In this document: positions 8,559 through 17,898 of the stretch, in pieces | How positions within the stretch are numbered: the first letter of the stretch is position 1 | How the letters are laid out: each line of letters opens with the position of its first letter | NCBI RefSeq assembly: GCF_003384725.1 | Contig: NZ_QNVV01000001.1 | Coordinates: 124,001-188,000 of the forward strand | From: Chryseobacterium pennipullorum | GTDB lineage: Bacteria > Bacteroidota > Bacteroidia > Flavobacteriales > Weeksellaceae | DNA: 64,000 bases | Direction: 5' to 3' | Made by a program: the position numbers and the translations under genes | Notes under the pieces: generated by a model | What the model was told of the DNA's origin: nothing | The model's input: only the letters and a program-made list of their open reading frames with translations | Databases searched by the model: none

Positions 8559-9827
8559 TTATCCAATATGTGTACCCGAAGCTACTATAGCTCCTTTTTT
8601 CACGACCACAATACCATCCTGCACCGAATACGTTCCATAATCACCGTCCGGAATATGTTTTCCGCCGATAATTTTCACATTATCTCCGATATAGCAGTTT
8701 TTGTCCAGGATTGCTTTTTCTATATAACAGTATTTTCCGATCCCCATATTTGGACGTCCGGCCCTGTCATTAAGAACAATTTCTGTGGTATTCTGATAAA
8801 AATCTGCACCCATTACATAAGAGTTCACAATCGTACTTCCTTTATCGATTCTCGTCCGGTTTCCGATCACTGAGTTTTCAATTTTATCGGCCATGATGAT
8901 ACATCCGTCTCCAAAAACAGCTTTACTTACATAAGATCCATTGATCTTTGATGGCGGAAGCATCCTCGCCCTGGTATAGATAGGTGAAGAGGAAAACAGA
9001 TTAAATTGTGGAAGATCAAGACAAAGGTCAAGATTCGCCTCGTAGAAAGACTCTATTGTTCCGATATCCGTCCAATATCCTTCATATTGATAGCTTAATG
9101 TTTTATATTTCCCGATAGAGCTAGGAATAATATCTTTTCCGAAATCATCTCCGGCTCCTTCATCAAACATTTTTTTGAGGATGCTTCTGGTAAAAATATA
9201 GATTCCCATAGAAGCGAGATATTCTTTTCCATGGCGTTTATTTTCTTCTGAAACTTCAGATTTCAATCCATCCAGCATATCATAATCCGGCTTTTCATAG
9301 AAGGAAGTTATATTTCCGTCATCATCGGATTTTAAGATCCCAAAACCTGTTGCATCTTTAGCGACAACCGGAATGGTTGCAATGGTCAGGTCGCCACCGT
9401 TTTCAATATGAAAATCGAGCATTTCACGGAAATCCATCTGATAAAGCTGATCACCAGAAAGTATCAGAATATAGTCATAATCATATTTTTCAAGGTGCTT
9501 CATCGACTGGCGCACTGCATCTGCGGTGCCCTGATACCAACTGTCGTTTTCTACATTCTGCTCAGCAGCCAGAATATCTACAAACCCTTTACTGAAAATA
9601 TCAAAATGATATGAGTTTTTAATGTGTGAGTTTAAAGAAGCTGAATTAAACTGAGTCAAAACCAGAATTTTATTCAATCCAGAGTTCAGGCAGTTTGAAA
9701 TAGGAATATCCACCAATCTGTATTTACCTGCAATAGGTACAGCCGGTTTTGATCTGGTATACGTTAATGGGAATAATCTTGTTCCTCTGCCTCCTCCCAA
9801 TACAATAGAGATTACATTTCGGTTCAT
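8559..9827 (-). CDS. glgC: Glucose-1-phosphate adenylyltransferase (ADP-glucose pyrophosphorylase)
   Basis: GlgC makes ADP-glucose from glucose-1-phosphate and ATP, the committed step of glycogen synthesis. The 422-residue protein has the nucleotide-binding signature VLGGGRGTRLFPLT followed by SKPAVPIAGKYRLVDIP, LSGDQLYQMDF near residue 125, the sugar-phosphate region YWTDIGTIESFYEANLDL, and a C-terminal left-handed beta-helix (residues ~300-420) with hexapeptide-like repeats. It is the last gene of a four-gene operon, 15 bases after the lipoprotein gene. Confidence 0.96.
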   Translation of the reverse strand: MNRNVISIVLGGGRGTRLFPLTYTRSKPAVPIAGKYRLVDIPISNCLNSGLNKILVLTQFNSASLNSHIKNSYHFDIFSKGFVDILAAEQNVENDSWYQGTADAVRQSMKHLEKYDYDYILILSGDQLYQMDFREMLDFHIENGGDLTIATIPVVAKDATGFGILKSDDDGNITSFYEKPDYDMLDGLKSEVSEENKRHGKEYLASMGIYIFTRSILKKMFDEGAGDDFGKDIIPSSIGKYKTLSYQYEGYWTDIGTIESFYEANLDLCLDLPQFNLFSSSPIYTRARMLPPSKINGSYVSKAVFGDGCIIMADKIENSVIGNRTRIDKGSTIVNSYVMGADFYQNTTEIVLNDRAGRPNMGIGKYCYIEKAILDKNCYIGDNVKIIGGKHIPDGDYGTYSVQDGIVVVKKGAIVASGTHIG

Positions 9828-9842
9828 AAATATCTTGCGTTT

Positions 9843-10412
9843 TTATTTTATTATGTTTACTTTTCTATTTTTAGTGTCTACATGGAGTGTACAACAGCCT
9901 GTTTTTCTATAATTCTGATCATAAGCATGTACAAATACTTCATAGAGATCGGAATTGCTGAGCAAACGGACCTCTTTCTCTACCCCGTCAATCTCTATAT
10001 TACACTTTTTCAGCTGGTCTCTGAAAGGCGTATTGGTAATTAAAACATCCATAATATCTACCTGCTTTACTGCTGCATCCAGAATATCTTCTTCATACCT
10101 TATCCGCCAATCTGCGCCATATTTTTTTTCTATCGCCGCAAAGGTCTTTTTATTTCGGCGATCTGTTGTACGCATCAACCTTTCATCCACGATACATCCG
10201 GTAATTTCTTTATGCTTTATGTTCCACTTTTCCGAAATCATTTCCATAAGCAACAGCCTGTTGGTATTCGGGTAGCCATAATGCAAAATCGTATTGTACG
10301 AGATATCCCGGAGCGCTTTATTTTCCTTTAAATAAATCGTGCCACTCTTATTTTTCGCTTTACAGGAAACACAACTTACCATTACAATCGATAAGATAAG
10401 GAGCCTTATCAT
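9843..10412 (-). CDS. Putative lipoprotein of unknown function inside the glycogen operon
   Basis: The 189-residue product is not a recognised family. It begins with a short hydrophobic signal (MIRLLILSIVMVSCVSC) containing two candidate lipidation cysteines (14 and 17), followed by a Lys/Ser-rich segment, so it is probably an exported lipoprotein. The remainder is charged and soluble-looking. It starts one base after the glgA stop and ends 15 bases before glgC, so it is translated from the same message as the glycogen genes although their enzymes are cytoplasmic. A link to glycogen is an inference from position only. Confidence 0.7.
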   Translation of the reverse strand: MIRLLILSIVMVSCVSCKAKNKSGTIYLKENKALRDISYNTILHYGYPNTNRLLLMEMISEKWNIKHKEITGCIVDERLMRTTDRRNKKTFAAIEKKYGADWRIRYEEDILDAAVKQVDIMDVLITNTPFRDQLKKCNIEIDGVEKEVRLLSNSDLYEVFVHAYDQNYRKTGCCTLHVDTKNRKVNIIK

Positions 10413-10413
10413 A

Positions 10414-11820
10414 TCAGTTGGTATATAAAGCTATGTATTTTTCCGCAGATTTCTCCCACGCAAAATCAAAACTCATATTAGCATGGATAAGATCATCCAT
10501 CACTCCTTTTTGATTATACATTGCCAAAGCTCTGTTCATCGTATGAACAATATCGTCCACTCCCGCATAGGTAAAGTTCAGCCCTGCTCCTCCTGTCGAA
10601 ATGTCTTCCACCGTATCTCTGAGTCCACCCGTATAACGTACCACGGGAACCGTTCCGTATCTCATGGAATACATCTGATTGAGCCCGCAAGGTTCTACCC
10701 TGGAGGGCATCAGCAGGAAATCTGCCGAAGCATAGATCTTATGAGAAAGATGTTCTTTATATCCAAGATCCAATGCAAAATTGGTATACGTGTAATCATA
10801 CTCTTTCAGCTTATTCTCAATATAAGTATTTCCTGAGCCTAAAATCATAATATTCAGGGCTCCATAACTCTGCTTGATGCTTCTCCAGACAACATCGGGC
10901 AGAAGGTCGGCGCCTTTTTCTGTAGCAAACCTTCCGATAAAAGCAAAAAGAGGAAGTTCAGGTTTTAAACCGTACTCTTTACAAAGCTTAGCCTTATTTT
11001 TCTTTTTTTGAGCAACCGCATTTTTACGGTTAAAATTAAAATCCAGCATAGGATCCGTTTCAGGGTTCCAGACTTCCGTATCAATACCGTTGATAATTCC
11101 ATAAGCTTTTCCGAACTCCTGGCGCACGAGGCTTTCCAGTCCTCTGAAACTAATAAAAAGTTCTTCCAGATACCCTTCAGAAACGGTCGTAAACGCATGG
11201 GAACATTTAATCATACTGGCCAGCGGATTAATGAAGCCGTTCCAGTCCATCAATCCCCATTTGTAGGCATCAAAAGAAGGCATATATTGTGCCATATTCC
11301 AGCTCATCATCCCCTGATATTCCCCGTTATGGATCGTTCCTATTGTTTTTGTCCCTTTCAGAAAACCAAATTCCGGGCAATGTTCCACCATAAAAGGGAT
11401 CAATCCGGTATGGTAATCGTGGCAGTGGAGAACATCCGGACGGATTTCCATAGCGCACAACCAATGAAGAATCCCCTGCTGAAAGGCCAGAAACTGAAAA
11501 TTTTCATCCTGATAGCCATAAGGATTATCTCTATCCAGCAGCCCTGGAATTTTTACCATATACAATTCAAAGCCCAGACTATCTGATTTTTCTTTTAAAA
11601 CCTGAACCTGCAGCATATTAGGTCCCTGATGGATAAACCCATCAAAAATGATATCAAATTCATGATCGTAGACAAAAGATTTATTGTACCATGGCATTAC
11701 CACCTTGGCATCGATACCTTTTATTTTATTCTGATATTTCGGCAATGCGCCGACAACATCTGCCAGTCCGCCTACTTTGGCTATGGGGTAACATTCTGTA
11801 CTTAGATGATAAATAACCAT
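10414..11820 (-). CDS. glgA: Glycogen synthase (ADP-glucose, GT5)
   Basis: GlgA extends alpha-1,4-glucan chains from ADP-glucose. The 468-residue protein has the ADP-glucose-binding KVGGL motif in ECYPIAKVGGLADVVGALPKY at the N-terminus, TIGTIHNGEYQG and GIINGIDTEVWNPETDP in the middle, and the C-terminal GT-B domain with FIGRFATEKGADLL and MPSRVEPCGLNQMYSMRYGTVPVVRYTGGLRDTVED. It begins one base after the glgB stop, so coupled translation is likely. Confidence 0.96.
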   Translation of the reverse strand: MVIYHLSTECYPIAKVGGLADVVGALPKYQNKIKGIDAKVVMPWYNKSFVYDHEFDIIFDGFIHQGPNMLQVQVLKEKSDSLGFELYMVKIPGLLDRDNPYGYQDENFQFLAFQQGILHWLCAMEIRPDVLHCHDYHTGLIPFMVEHCPEFGFLKGTKTIGTIHNGEYQGMMSWNMAQYMPSFDAYKWGLMDWNGFINPLASMIKCSHAFTTVSEGYLEELFISFRGLESLVRQEFGKAYGIINGIDTEVWNPETDPMLDFNFNRKNAVAQKKKNKAKLCKEYGLKPELPLFAFIGRFATEKGADLLPDVVWRSIKQSYGALNIMILGSGNTYIENKLKEYDYTYTNFALDLGYKEHLSHKIYASADFLLMPSRVEPCGLNQMYSMRYGTVPVVRYTGGLRDTVEDISTGGAGLNFTYAGVDDIVHTMNRALAMYNQKGVMDDLIHANMSFDFAWEKSAEKYIALYTN

Positions 11821-11821
11821 T

Positions 11822-13774
11822 TTATGATCTTTTGTGTTTAATTCTATGTAATTTATATTTTTTATCTTTTTTCTGTCTCAAAACTACTCCTGCCAGGGGA
11901 GGCAATTTCAGTGTCATTGTTCTCTGGTATCCCCGCCATTCCTCATCTTTTACCTCTACTATTTCAGGTTCTACTCCACTGCCGCTGTATTTTGCCTCAT
12001 CAGAATTCAGAACTTCCTCCCAATGTGTTCCATCTCCTATCCCTACTTTGTAATCCAGCACTTTTGGTGCAAGATTCAGGATAACCATCAGTATGTCATC
12101 TTTTCTTTTACCCTTTCTCAGGTAGATATATACTGAATTTTCCAGATCATCTGCCTCCACCCATTCAAAACCATGTTTGTCAAACTGATTTTCGTAAAAA
12201 GCGGCTTCTGACCTATAGAGGTGGTTGAGTTCTTTTACAAGATCCTGTAATCCCCTGTGCACCGGATATTTCAACAGATGCCAGTCGAGACTTTGTTTAA
12301 AATTCCACTCACCGGTCTGTCCAAATTCATCGCCCATAAAAAGCAGCTTAGCTCCGGGATGAGTATACATATAGACATACAGAGCACGCAGATTGGCAAA
12401 TTTCTGCCATTCGTCGCCTTTCATTTTATAGATTAGGCTTGCTTTTCCATGTACGACTTCGTCATGTGATAAAGGCATCATATAATTTTCATTATACATA
12501 TACATGGAGGCAAATGTAAGTTTGTGATGATGAAATTTCCTGTTATTGAAATCTTCTTTAAAATAATCCAGCGTATCATGCATCCATCCCATCATCCATT
12601 TCATCCCAAAACCGACCCCACCATCATGAACAGGTTTTGTAAGCATCGGAAAATCTGAGCTTTCTTCTGCAATGGTCATTATACTATCCCCAAACTCCCG
12701 GTAAACAGCAGTGTTAAACTCCTGAAGAAAGGATTTGGCTTCCAGGTTTACATTTCCTCCATAGATATTAGGTTCCCATTCCCCATCATTTCTCGAATAA
12801 TCGAGATGAAGCATTGAAGTTACCGCATCTACGCGTAATCCGTCGGCATGATAACGATCCAGCCAGAACATCGCATTGGAAATAAGAAACGATTTCACTT
12901 CATTCCTCCCATAATTGAAAATGTGGGACTTCCAGTCAGGATGAAATCCCTTTCTTGGATCTTCATGCTCATACAGATGAGAGCCGTCAAAACGGTACAA
13001 TCCGTTGGCATCTCCCGGAAAATGTGATGGTACCCAATCCAGGATAACGCCGATCTCATTTTTATGAAGTTCATCAATAAGATACATTAAGTCCTGGGGT
13101 GATCCGAACCGTGAGGTAGCAGCATAGAAACCCGTAATCTGATATCCCCAGCTGGGATCATAAGGATATTCCATCACCGGCATCAGTTCCACATGGGTAA
13201 ACCCCATTTTTTTTACATAAGGGACCAGCTTTGCAGCAATATCACGGTAATTCAAAAAACGCGCAGGATCACTTTCTTCACGTACCCAGGAGCCAAGATG
13301 AAGCTCATAAGCGGATATAGGGGCTTTGAGAGTATTTTTTTTCCACCGGTTTTCCATCCATTGATGGTCATTCCATTCATACCATGTGGTGGATACCAGC
13401 GAAGCCGCCTGTATATTCTGTTCCCAGCTCAGGGCAAACGGATCGCTTTTTTCAAGGATTTCACCCCTGGGTGTTTCTATAGCATATTTATATAATGTTC
13501 CCCAGGTCAGTCCATCAATAAACCCTTCCCAGATCCCCGATCCGTCCCATCTTGGAAACAAAATATGGTCTTTATGATTCCAGTTATTGAAATTTCCCAC
13601 TACAGACACTTTCTTTGCATTGGGCGCCCACACTGAAAAATAAATCCCTTTCACACCCTCTTTTTCTGCAGAATGCGCTCCAAATTTACCATACAGCTTA
13701 TAGTGTCTACCTTCTTTAAAAAGATATACATCCTGATCGTTGAAAAGCGTATAGGTTCTAACAGAATTCATCAA
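11822..13774 (-). CDS. glgB: 1,4-alpha-glucan branching enzyme (GH13)
   Basis: GlgB cuts alpha-1,4-glucan and re-attaches the piece as an alpha-1,6 branch. The 650-residue enzyme has an N-terminal CBM48 domain (VWAPNAKKVSVVGNFNNWN, about 48-66), then the GH13 barrel with DWVPSHFP, DGLRVDAVTSML (nucleophile Asp), MTIAEESSDFP (acid/base Glu) and MPLSHDEVVHG, and a C-terminal all-beta domain. It is the first gene of the glgB-glgA-lipoprotein-glgC operon. It is shorter than the 730-residue type because it has one N-terminal domain, not two. Confidence 0.96.
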   Translation of the reverse strand: MMNSVRTYTLFNDQDVYLFKEGRHYKLYGKFGAHSAEKEGVKGIYFSVWAPNAKKVSVVGNFNNWNHKDHILFPRWDGSGIWEGFIDGLTWGTLYKYAIETPRGEILEKSDPFALSWEQNIQAASLVSTTWYEWNDHQWMENRWKKNTLKAPISAYELHLGSWVREESDPARFLNYRDIAAKLVPYVKKMGFTHVELMPVMEYPYDPSWGYQITGFYAATSRFGSPQDLMYLIDELHKNEIGVILDWVPSHFPGDANGLYRFDGSHLYEHEDPRKGFHPDWKSHIFNYGRNEVKSFLISNAMFWLDRYHADGLRVDAVTSMLHLDYSRNDGEWEPNIYGGNVNLEAKSFLQEFNTAVYREFGDSIMTIAEESSDFPMLTKPVHDGGVGFGMKWMMGWMHDTLDYFKEDFNNRKFHHHKLTFASMYMYNENYMMPLSHDEVVHGKASLIYKMKGDEWQKFANLRALYVYMYTHPGAKLLFMGDEFGQTGEWNFKQSLDWHLLKYPVHRGLQDLVKELNHLYRSEAAFYENQFDKHGFEWVEADDLENSVYIYLRKGKRKDDILMVILNLAPKVLDYKVGIGDGTHWEEVLNSDEAKYSGSGVEPEIVEVKDEEWRGYQRTMTLKLPPLAGVVLRQKKDKKYKLHRIKHKRS

Positions 13775-13968
13775 GGTCCGTTTATATTTATATTTTCTTT
13801 GAAACTACGGAAAAATCTTTACAACAGCGATTAATTATTCATCAAATAATTGTCAAGTCGTTTTCTTCCTCACTTATCTATCAAATATATCACTTTTTAA
13901 CTCACTTTTTTATGATTTTAAAACAATCTTTTTTATAAATTTAGCGCCAATATTATTATTCACAAAGG

Positions 13969-15090
13969 ATGAGGTTTGAATTACATACAGACGAAAAAGA
14001 CGACAGAAAGGTCTTTATTACGGGAAATTTCAACAACTGGAACCCCCGCGACGAAAGCTATCAGCTTCAGCAGACAGATCCGTCGGATTACTTTATCGAA
14101 ATCGACAACCAGAGCCTCCCCAACGAAATTGAATACAAATTTACCAAAGGCGGCTGGGAAAATGTAGAGCTTGACGCCTACGGAAACATTACTCCCAATC
14201 GGAAAGTAAAGAAAGCGGCCGGTAAAATATCTGACACCGTAAAAAAATGGAGACTGAACTGGGGTCCGTTTAAAGACGAGTTTTTCCCAATAGCCGAGGT
14301 TATTTCCGAAGAATTCTACATCCCGCAGCTGGACCGCTACCGAAAGGTCTGGGCAGTACTTCCATATGATTATCATACTTCGGAAAAACGTTATCCGGTT
14401 TTGTATCTTCAGGACGCTCAGAATCTGTTCAATGAAGGAAGCGGTTTTGGAAACTGGGAAATAGACAAAAAGTTGTCTATCCTTGCGGAGTACGGGCGTG
14501 GTGATGTCATCGTCATCGCCATTGAGCACGGAAGCGAAGATAGGATCAAAGAATATATTTTCGATAATGACAATATTGCCAACGGATCTGAAGGTAAAAA
14601 GTACATCCGCTTTATTGCAGATACCCTGAAGCCTTTTGTGGATGAAAACTATCGGACTTTGAAAGACAGGGATAATACCGGCATCGGAGGAAGCTCTCTG
14701 GGGGCACTGATCAGCATATACAGTGGCTTTCTCTATCCTGAGGTCTACTCCAAACTGCTGATATTTTCTCCTTCGCTTTGGGTAGAGCCCAACAACAATT
14801 TTCCAATGATGAACTTCCGGGTTCCCTTTAAAACAAAGATCTACCTATACGGCGGCGGTCAGGAAGGATCAAAAATGGTAAAAAGGATTCGCATTTTTGA
14901 AGAGTATCTTAAAAGGTGGGAAAAGAAGAATCTTTTTGATTTTGAATTCAAAACAAGCATTAACCCCGACGGAACTCATAATGAATTTTACTGGTCACAG
15001 GAATTCCCCAGAGCTATTGAATGGCTCTTCTACGATAATACAGAAAACCCCGTTGAGGTAAAACCTCAGCAAAAAAGCATCAAGAATTAA
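13969..15090 (+). CDS. Esterase with N-terminal CBM48/AMPK-like glycogen-binding domain
   Basis: This 373-residue protein joins two modules. Residues 1-85 (KVFITGNFNNWNPRDESYQL...EIEYKFTKGGWENVELD) look like a CBM48/AMPK beta-type carbohydrate-binding domain. Residues ~105-365 are an enterochelin-esterase/esterase D-like alpha/beta hydrolase with the nucleophile elbow GIGGSSLGAL (Ser243) and a late histidine in PDGTHNEFYW. There is no signal peptide, so it is cytoplasmic. It is divergent from the glycogen operon and leads a plus-strand series into the aminopeptidase and ligase genes. The substrate is unknown: the binding module points to glucan, the downstream genes to an acylated or peptide product. 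Confidence 0.8.
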   Translation: MRFELHTDEKDDRKVFITGNFNNWNPRDESYQLQQTDPSDYFIEIDNQSLPNEIEYKFTKGGWENVELDAYGNITPNRKVKKAAGKISDTVKKWRLNWGPFKDEFFPIAEVISEEFYIPQLDRYRKVWAVLPYDYHTSEKRYPVLYLQDAQNLFNEGSGFGNWEIDKKLSILAEYGRGDVIVIAIEHGSEDRIKEYIFDNDNIANGSEGKKYIRFIADTLKPFVDENYRTLKDRDNTGIGGSSLGALISIYSGFLYPEVYSKLLIFSPSLWVEPNNNFPMMNFRVPFKTKIYLYGGGQEGSKMVKRIRIFEEYLKRWEKKNLFDFEFKTSINPDGTHNEFYWSQEFPRAIEWLFYDNTENPVEVKPQQKSIKN

Positions 15091-15094
15091 CCTT

Positions 15095-16510
15095 ATGAAA
15101 CTAATCAACAAAAAAAATAAAAATTATACTCAGATTTTCCATGTATTCACTGAGGAAGAATGGATAAAAACCGGCAAAAATTTCAACAGAAACATTTCCA
15201 CATTCTTTACCGGAAAAAAACATGAAGTCTTTATCAATGCCCATGAAGAAGGGATTACCTACTTCATTGGCCTCGGTAAATCCGGTGTACAGAATTTTGA
15301 AATTCAGCAGGTCGCAGTAAAATTTTCACAGACTCAAAAAGAAAAACTGCAGGCGGTTCCTACTTTGCTTTTGGCAGATTTCATGAATGAAAAACAATTT
15401 GAAGAATTTGTGAAAGGCCTGCTGCTCGGAACGTATCAATATCCCTTTGAGAAAAAACATGCATTCTGGAATGCAAAATTTGAACTTCATTTTGAAAATT
15501 TAAGCCAGAAAAAACTGGAATACATCAGCCAGAAAGCTGAGGCTTTATGCAGTGGACAGACGGCGTGCCAGGAGTGGCTTAACAAGCCTGCGAATTTTAA
15601 GAAACCCGATGCTCTTAGTCTTTATCTTAAAAATATGGCTAAAAAGTACGAGATGAAATATACGGTTTTCAACAGAAAGAAATGTGAAGAACTCGGCCTG
15701 GGAGCTTATTTAGCTGTTAATCAAGGAAGCGCTTATGATGCAGCCTTCACGATTCTGGAATACAAAACCTCCGTTAAAAATGCTAAAACCATCGGACTTG
15801 TGGGAAAATGTATCCTGTTTGACACCGGTGGTGTATCACTTAAGAATTCTGCCAATCTTCATTATATGAAATCCGATATGGGCGGTGCAACGGCTGTTCT
15901 GGGCACATTGATCTATGCTGCCGAAATGAAACTACCGGTGAATATCGTGGCAGTTCTCCCGGTCACCGATAACGCGATATCTGAAAAAGCGTTGCTCCCA
16001 AGTGATGTCATTACTGCTTATAATGGCAAAACGATTGAGGTTCTGGATACCGATGCTGAAGGAAGACTGGTCCTGGCAGATAGTCTTGCCTACCTTTCCA
16101 AAAATTATAAAACAGACCTGCTCATTGATCTTGCAACGTTAACGGGAAGTTCGGTAAGAATGTTTGGTGATACCTGCGGAGCCCTATTCTCCAATGATGA
16201 AGAGCTAAAAAACCTTTTTATAAAAACCGGAGATCAGACGAACCAGAGACTATGGAATCTTCCTTTGTGGGATGTCTGGACCGGGGAGTTGAAATCTGAT
16301 GTGGCGGATCTAAAAAACATGTCTTTGAAGCCTGTTGGAGATTGTATTATTGCTGCAAAATTTCTGGAGCAGTTTATTGAAAACCATCCCAAATGGGCAC
16401 ATCTGGATATTGCGGGTGTAGCTTTTGGAAATGTGGGCTATGCAAAGGAAAAGGCAGCAACAGGTTTTGGGGTTCAGCTCCTCACGGATTTAATCGAAAA
16501 TTATCACTAA
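15095..16510 (+). CDS. M17 leucyl-aminopeptidase family metallopeptidase
   Basis: The 471-residue protein is an M17 cytosolic aminopeptidase, which removes N-terminal residues from peptides using two metal ions. Ligand residues are all present: Lys238 and Asp243 (VGKCILFDTGGVSLK), Asp261 (MKSDMGGATAVLG), Asp320 and Glu322 (DTDAEGRLVLADSLAY). The catalytic Lys250 and Arg324 are also kept. DTDAEGRL differs from the usual NTDAEGRL at its first position. It starts 4 bases after the esterase stop, so the two are co-translated. Beside the ligase and cyanophycin genes it may trim or recycle a peptide product; it may equally be a general peptidase. Confidence 0.88.
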   Translation: MKLINKKNKNYTQIFHVFTEEEWIKTGKNFNRNISTFFTGKKHEVFINAHEEGITYFIGLGKSGVQNFEIQQVAVKFSQTQKEKLQAVPTLLLADFMNEKQFEEFVKGLLLGTYQYPFEKKHAFWNAKFELHFENLSQKKLEYISQKAEALCSGQTACQEWLNKPANFKKPDALSLYLKNMAKKYEMKYTVFNRKKCEELGLGAYLAVNQGSAYDAAFTILEYKTSVKNAKTIGLVGKCILFDTGGVSLKNSANLHYMKSDMGGATAVLGTLIYAAEMKLPVNIVAVLPVTDNAISEKALLPSDVITAYNGKTIEVLDTDAEGRLVLADSLAYLSKNYKTDLLIDLATLTGSSVRMFGDTCGALFSNDEELKNLFIKTGDQTNQRLWNLPLWDVWTGELKSDVADLKNMSLKPVGDCIIAAKFLEQFIENHPKWAHLDIAGVAFGNVGYAKEKAATGFGVQLLTDLIENYH

Positions 16511-16614
16511 AAATTAGTTTATTACAAAAAATCTCTGTATACTTGATTAGTAGTTTTTCAAAAACACACCATATTCCAGTTTTTGATATTAATAAATCAA
16601 TAATGATATGATTT

Positions 16615-16622
16615 TATTTTTG
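16615..16622 (+). promoter_or_regulatory. Candidate promoter -7 box for the amide-ligase cluster
   Basis: TATTTTTG fits TAnnTTTG and lies 30 bases before the ATG at 16652, in the 141-base gap after the aminopeptidase. The nearest upstream TTG (16583-16585) is too far for a standard -33 box, so the call is tentative. Confidence 0.35.
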
Positions 16623-16651
16623 AAAATTTACTAAAATTAAAAAAACATTAT

Positions 16652-17866
16652 ATGGAGGAGAAAATCATTGTATGCATTTCGTGCTATTACAAGGGCTACG
16701 ATTTCATGGACGAAATGAAGAAGCTCGGTAACAAAATAATCTTAGTAACATCAGAGAGTCTTAAAGAAAAAAACTGGCCATGGCATGCCATTGATGAGGT
16801 ATTCTATATGCCTGAACTGAAACCTTCCGTATGGAATCTCGAGCATCTCGTACAAGGGTTTTCGCATCTGATGAAAACCCGAAAAGTAGATGCTGTGGTG
16901 GCACTTGACGATTATGATGTGGAAAAAGCAGCTTTAATCAGAGAAACATTCCGGATTCCGGGAATGGGACAGACAACACACCGGTACTTCCGGGATAAGC
17001 TGGCGATGCGTCAGAAAGCAAAAGACTCGGGAATCAATGTTCCTGAATTTACAGCAGTTTTCAATGACGGGGAGGTTGATGCATTTACAGAAAAAATTCC
17101 GGCACCATGGGTTTTGAAACCCCGTTCCGAAGCTTCGTCATCGGGAATTAAGAAAATAACATCAAAAGAACAGCTTCGTAAGGCTTTGGAGGCCCTGGGG
17201 GAAGAACGGCATTTGTTTTTATTGGAAAGCTTTAAACCCGGAGACGTTTATCATGTGGACAGCCTTACTTTTAATAGGGAAATCGTATTCACTTCAGCAT
17301 CCCGGTACCTTGCTCCTCCCATGCAGGTTTCTCATGAAGGGGGAGTATTCCGGTCTAAAACACTGGGAAGATATTCCGAAGAATTTAAAGCCCTGGAGGA
17401 TATCAATGCTCAGGTGCTCTCCAACTTTGGATTGATGAACGGAGCTACCCATACAGAATTTATCAGGGGTAAAGAAGACGGAAAGTGGTATTTCCTGGAG
17501 ACGTCTTCAAGGGTAGGCGGTGCCCACATTCCGGATCTTGTAGAAGCCTCAAGCGGCATCAACATCTGGCGGGAATGGGCAAAAATTGAAGATGCTCTTT
17601 TGAAAAATAAAAAATACAGTATCTCACCGCCCACAGGATATTATTCCGGATTGATTGTGGCCCTGATTAAAGATAAAGAGCCCGATTACAGCCAGTTCGA
17701 ATGCGAAGAGGCCGTGAAGTTCCTCCCGATAGAGTATCACATCGGAATTGTTTACAAATCCGGTGATGAAGATATTATACAGGAAAGACTGGACAATGCT
17801 GCGGAAAAGATTCATGCAGAAATGCTGAATATTATGCCGCCTAAAAGCAGTAAATTAAACAGCTAA
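16652..17866 (+). CDS. ATP-grasp ligase, L-amino-acid-ligase/carbamoyl-phosphate-synthase-like
   Basis: The 404-residue protein has a pre-ATP-grasp domain (residues 1-110) and an ATP-grasp domain. The ATP-binding lysine is in APWVLKPRSEASSSGIKKI (Lys156), with ESFKPGDVYHVDSL near 192-204. The metal-binding strand is YFLETSSRVGGAHIPDLVEASSG (Glu283, Arg287), a pattern shared with dipeptide-forming L-amino-acid ligases. Such enzymes activate a carboxylate as acyl-phosphate and join it to an amine. It heads a run of genes with gaps mostly of 29-74 bases. The donor and acceptor are not predictable here. Confidence 0.85.
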   Translation: MEEKIIVCISCYYKGYDFMDEMKKLGNKIILVTSESLKEKNWPWHAIDEVFYMPELKPSVWNLEHLVQGFSHLMKTRKVDAVVALDDYDVEKAALIRETFRIPGMGQTTHRYFRDKLAMRQKAKDSGINVPEFTAVFNDGEVDAFTEKIPAPWVLKPRSEASSSGIKKITSKEQLRKALEALGEERHLFLLESFKPGDVYHVDSLTFNREIVFTSASRYLAPPMQVSHEGGVFRSKTLGRYSEEFKALEDINAQVLSNFGLMNGATHTEFIRGKEDGKWYFLETSSRVGGAHIPDLVEASSGINIWREWAKIEDALLKNKKYSISPPTGYYSGLIVALIKDKEPDYSQFECEEAVKFLPIEYHIGIVYKSGDEDIIQERLDNAAEKIHAEMLNIMPPKSSKLNS

Positions 17867-17898
17867 TATAACCCGAATAGTAAGTAAAAAAAGTATCC

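Noticed and set aside
8439..8873. A 144-residue plus-strand frame over the repeat and the end of glgC
   Set aside because: It runs from the dispersed repeat into antisense glgC and has no family features.
13882..13889. TATATTTG on the minus strand as the glgB promoter
   Set aside because: The -7 box matches, but it lies about 110 bases upstream with no -33 element in AT-rich sequence where chance matches are common.
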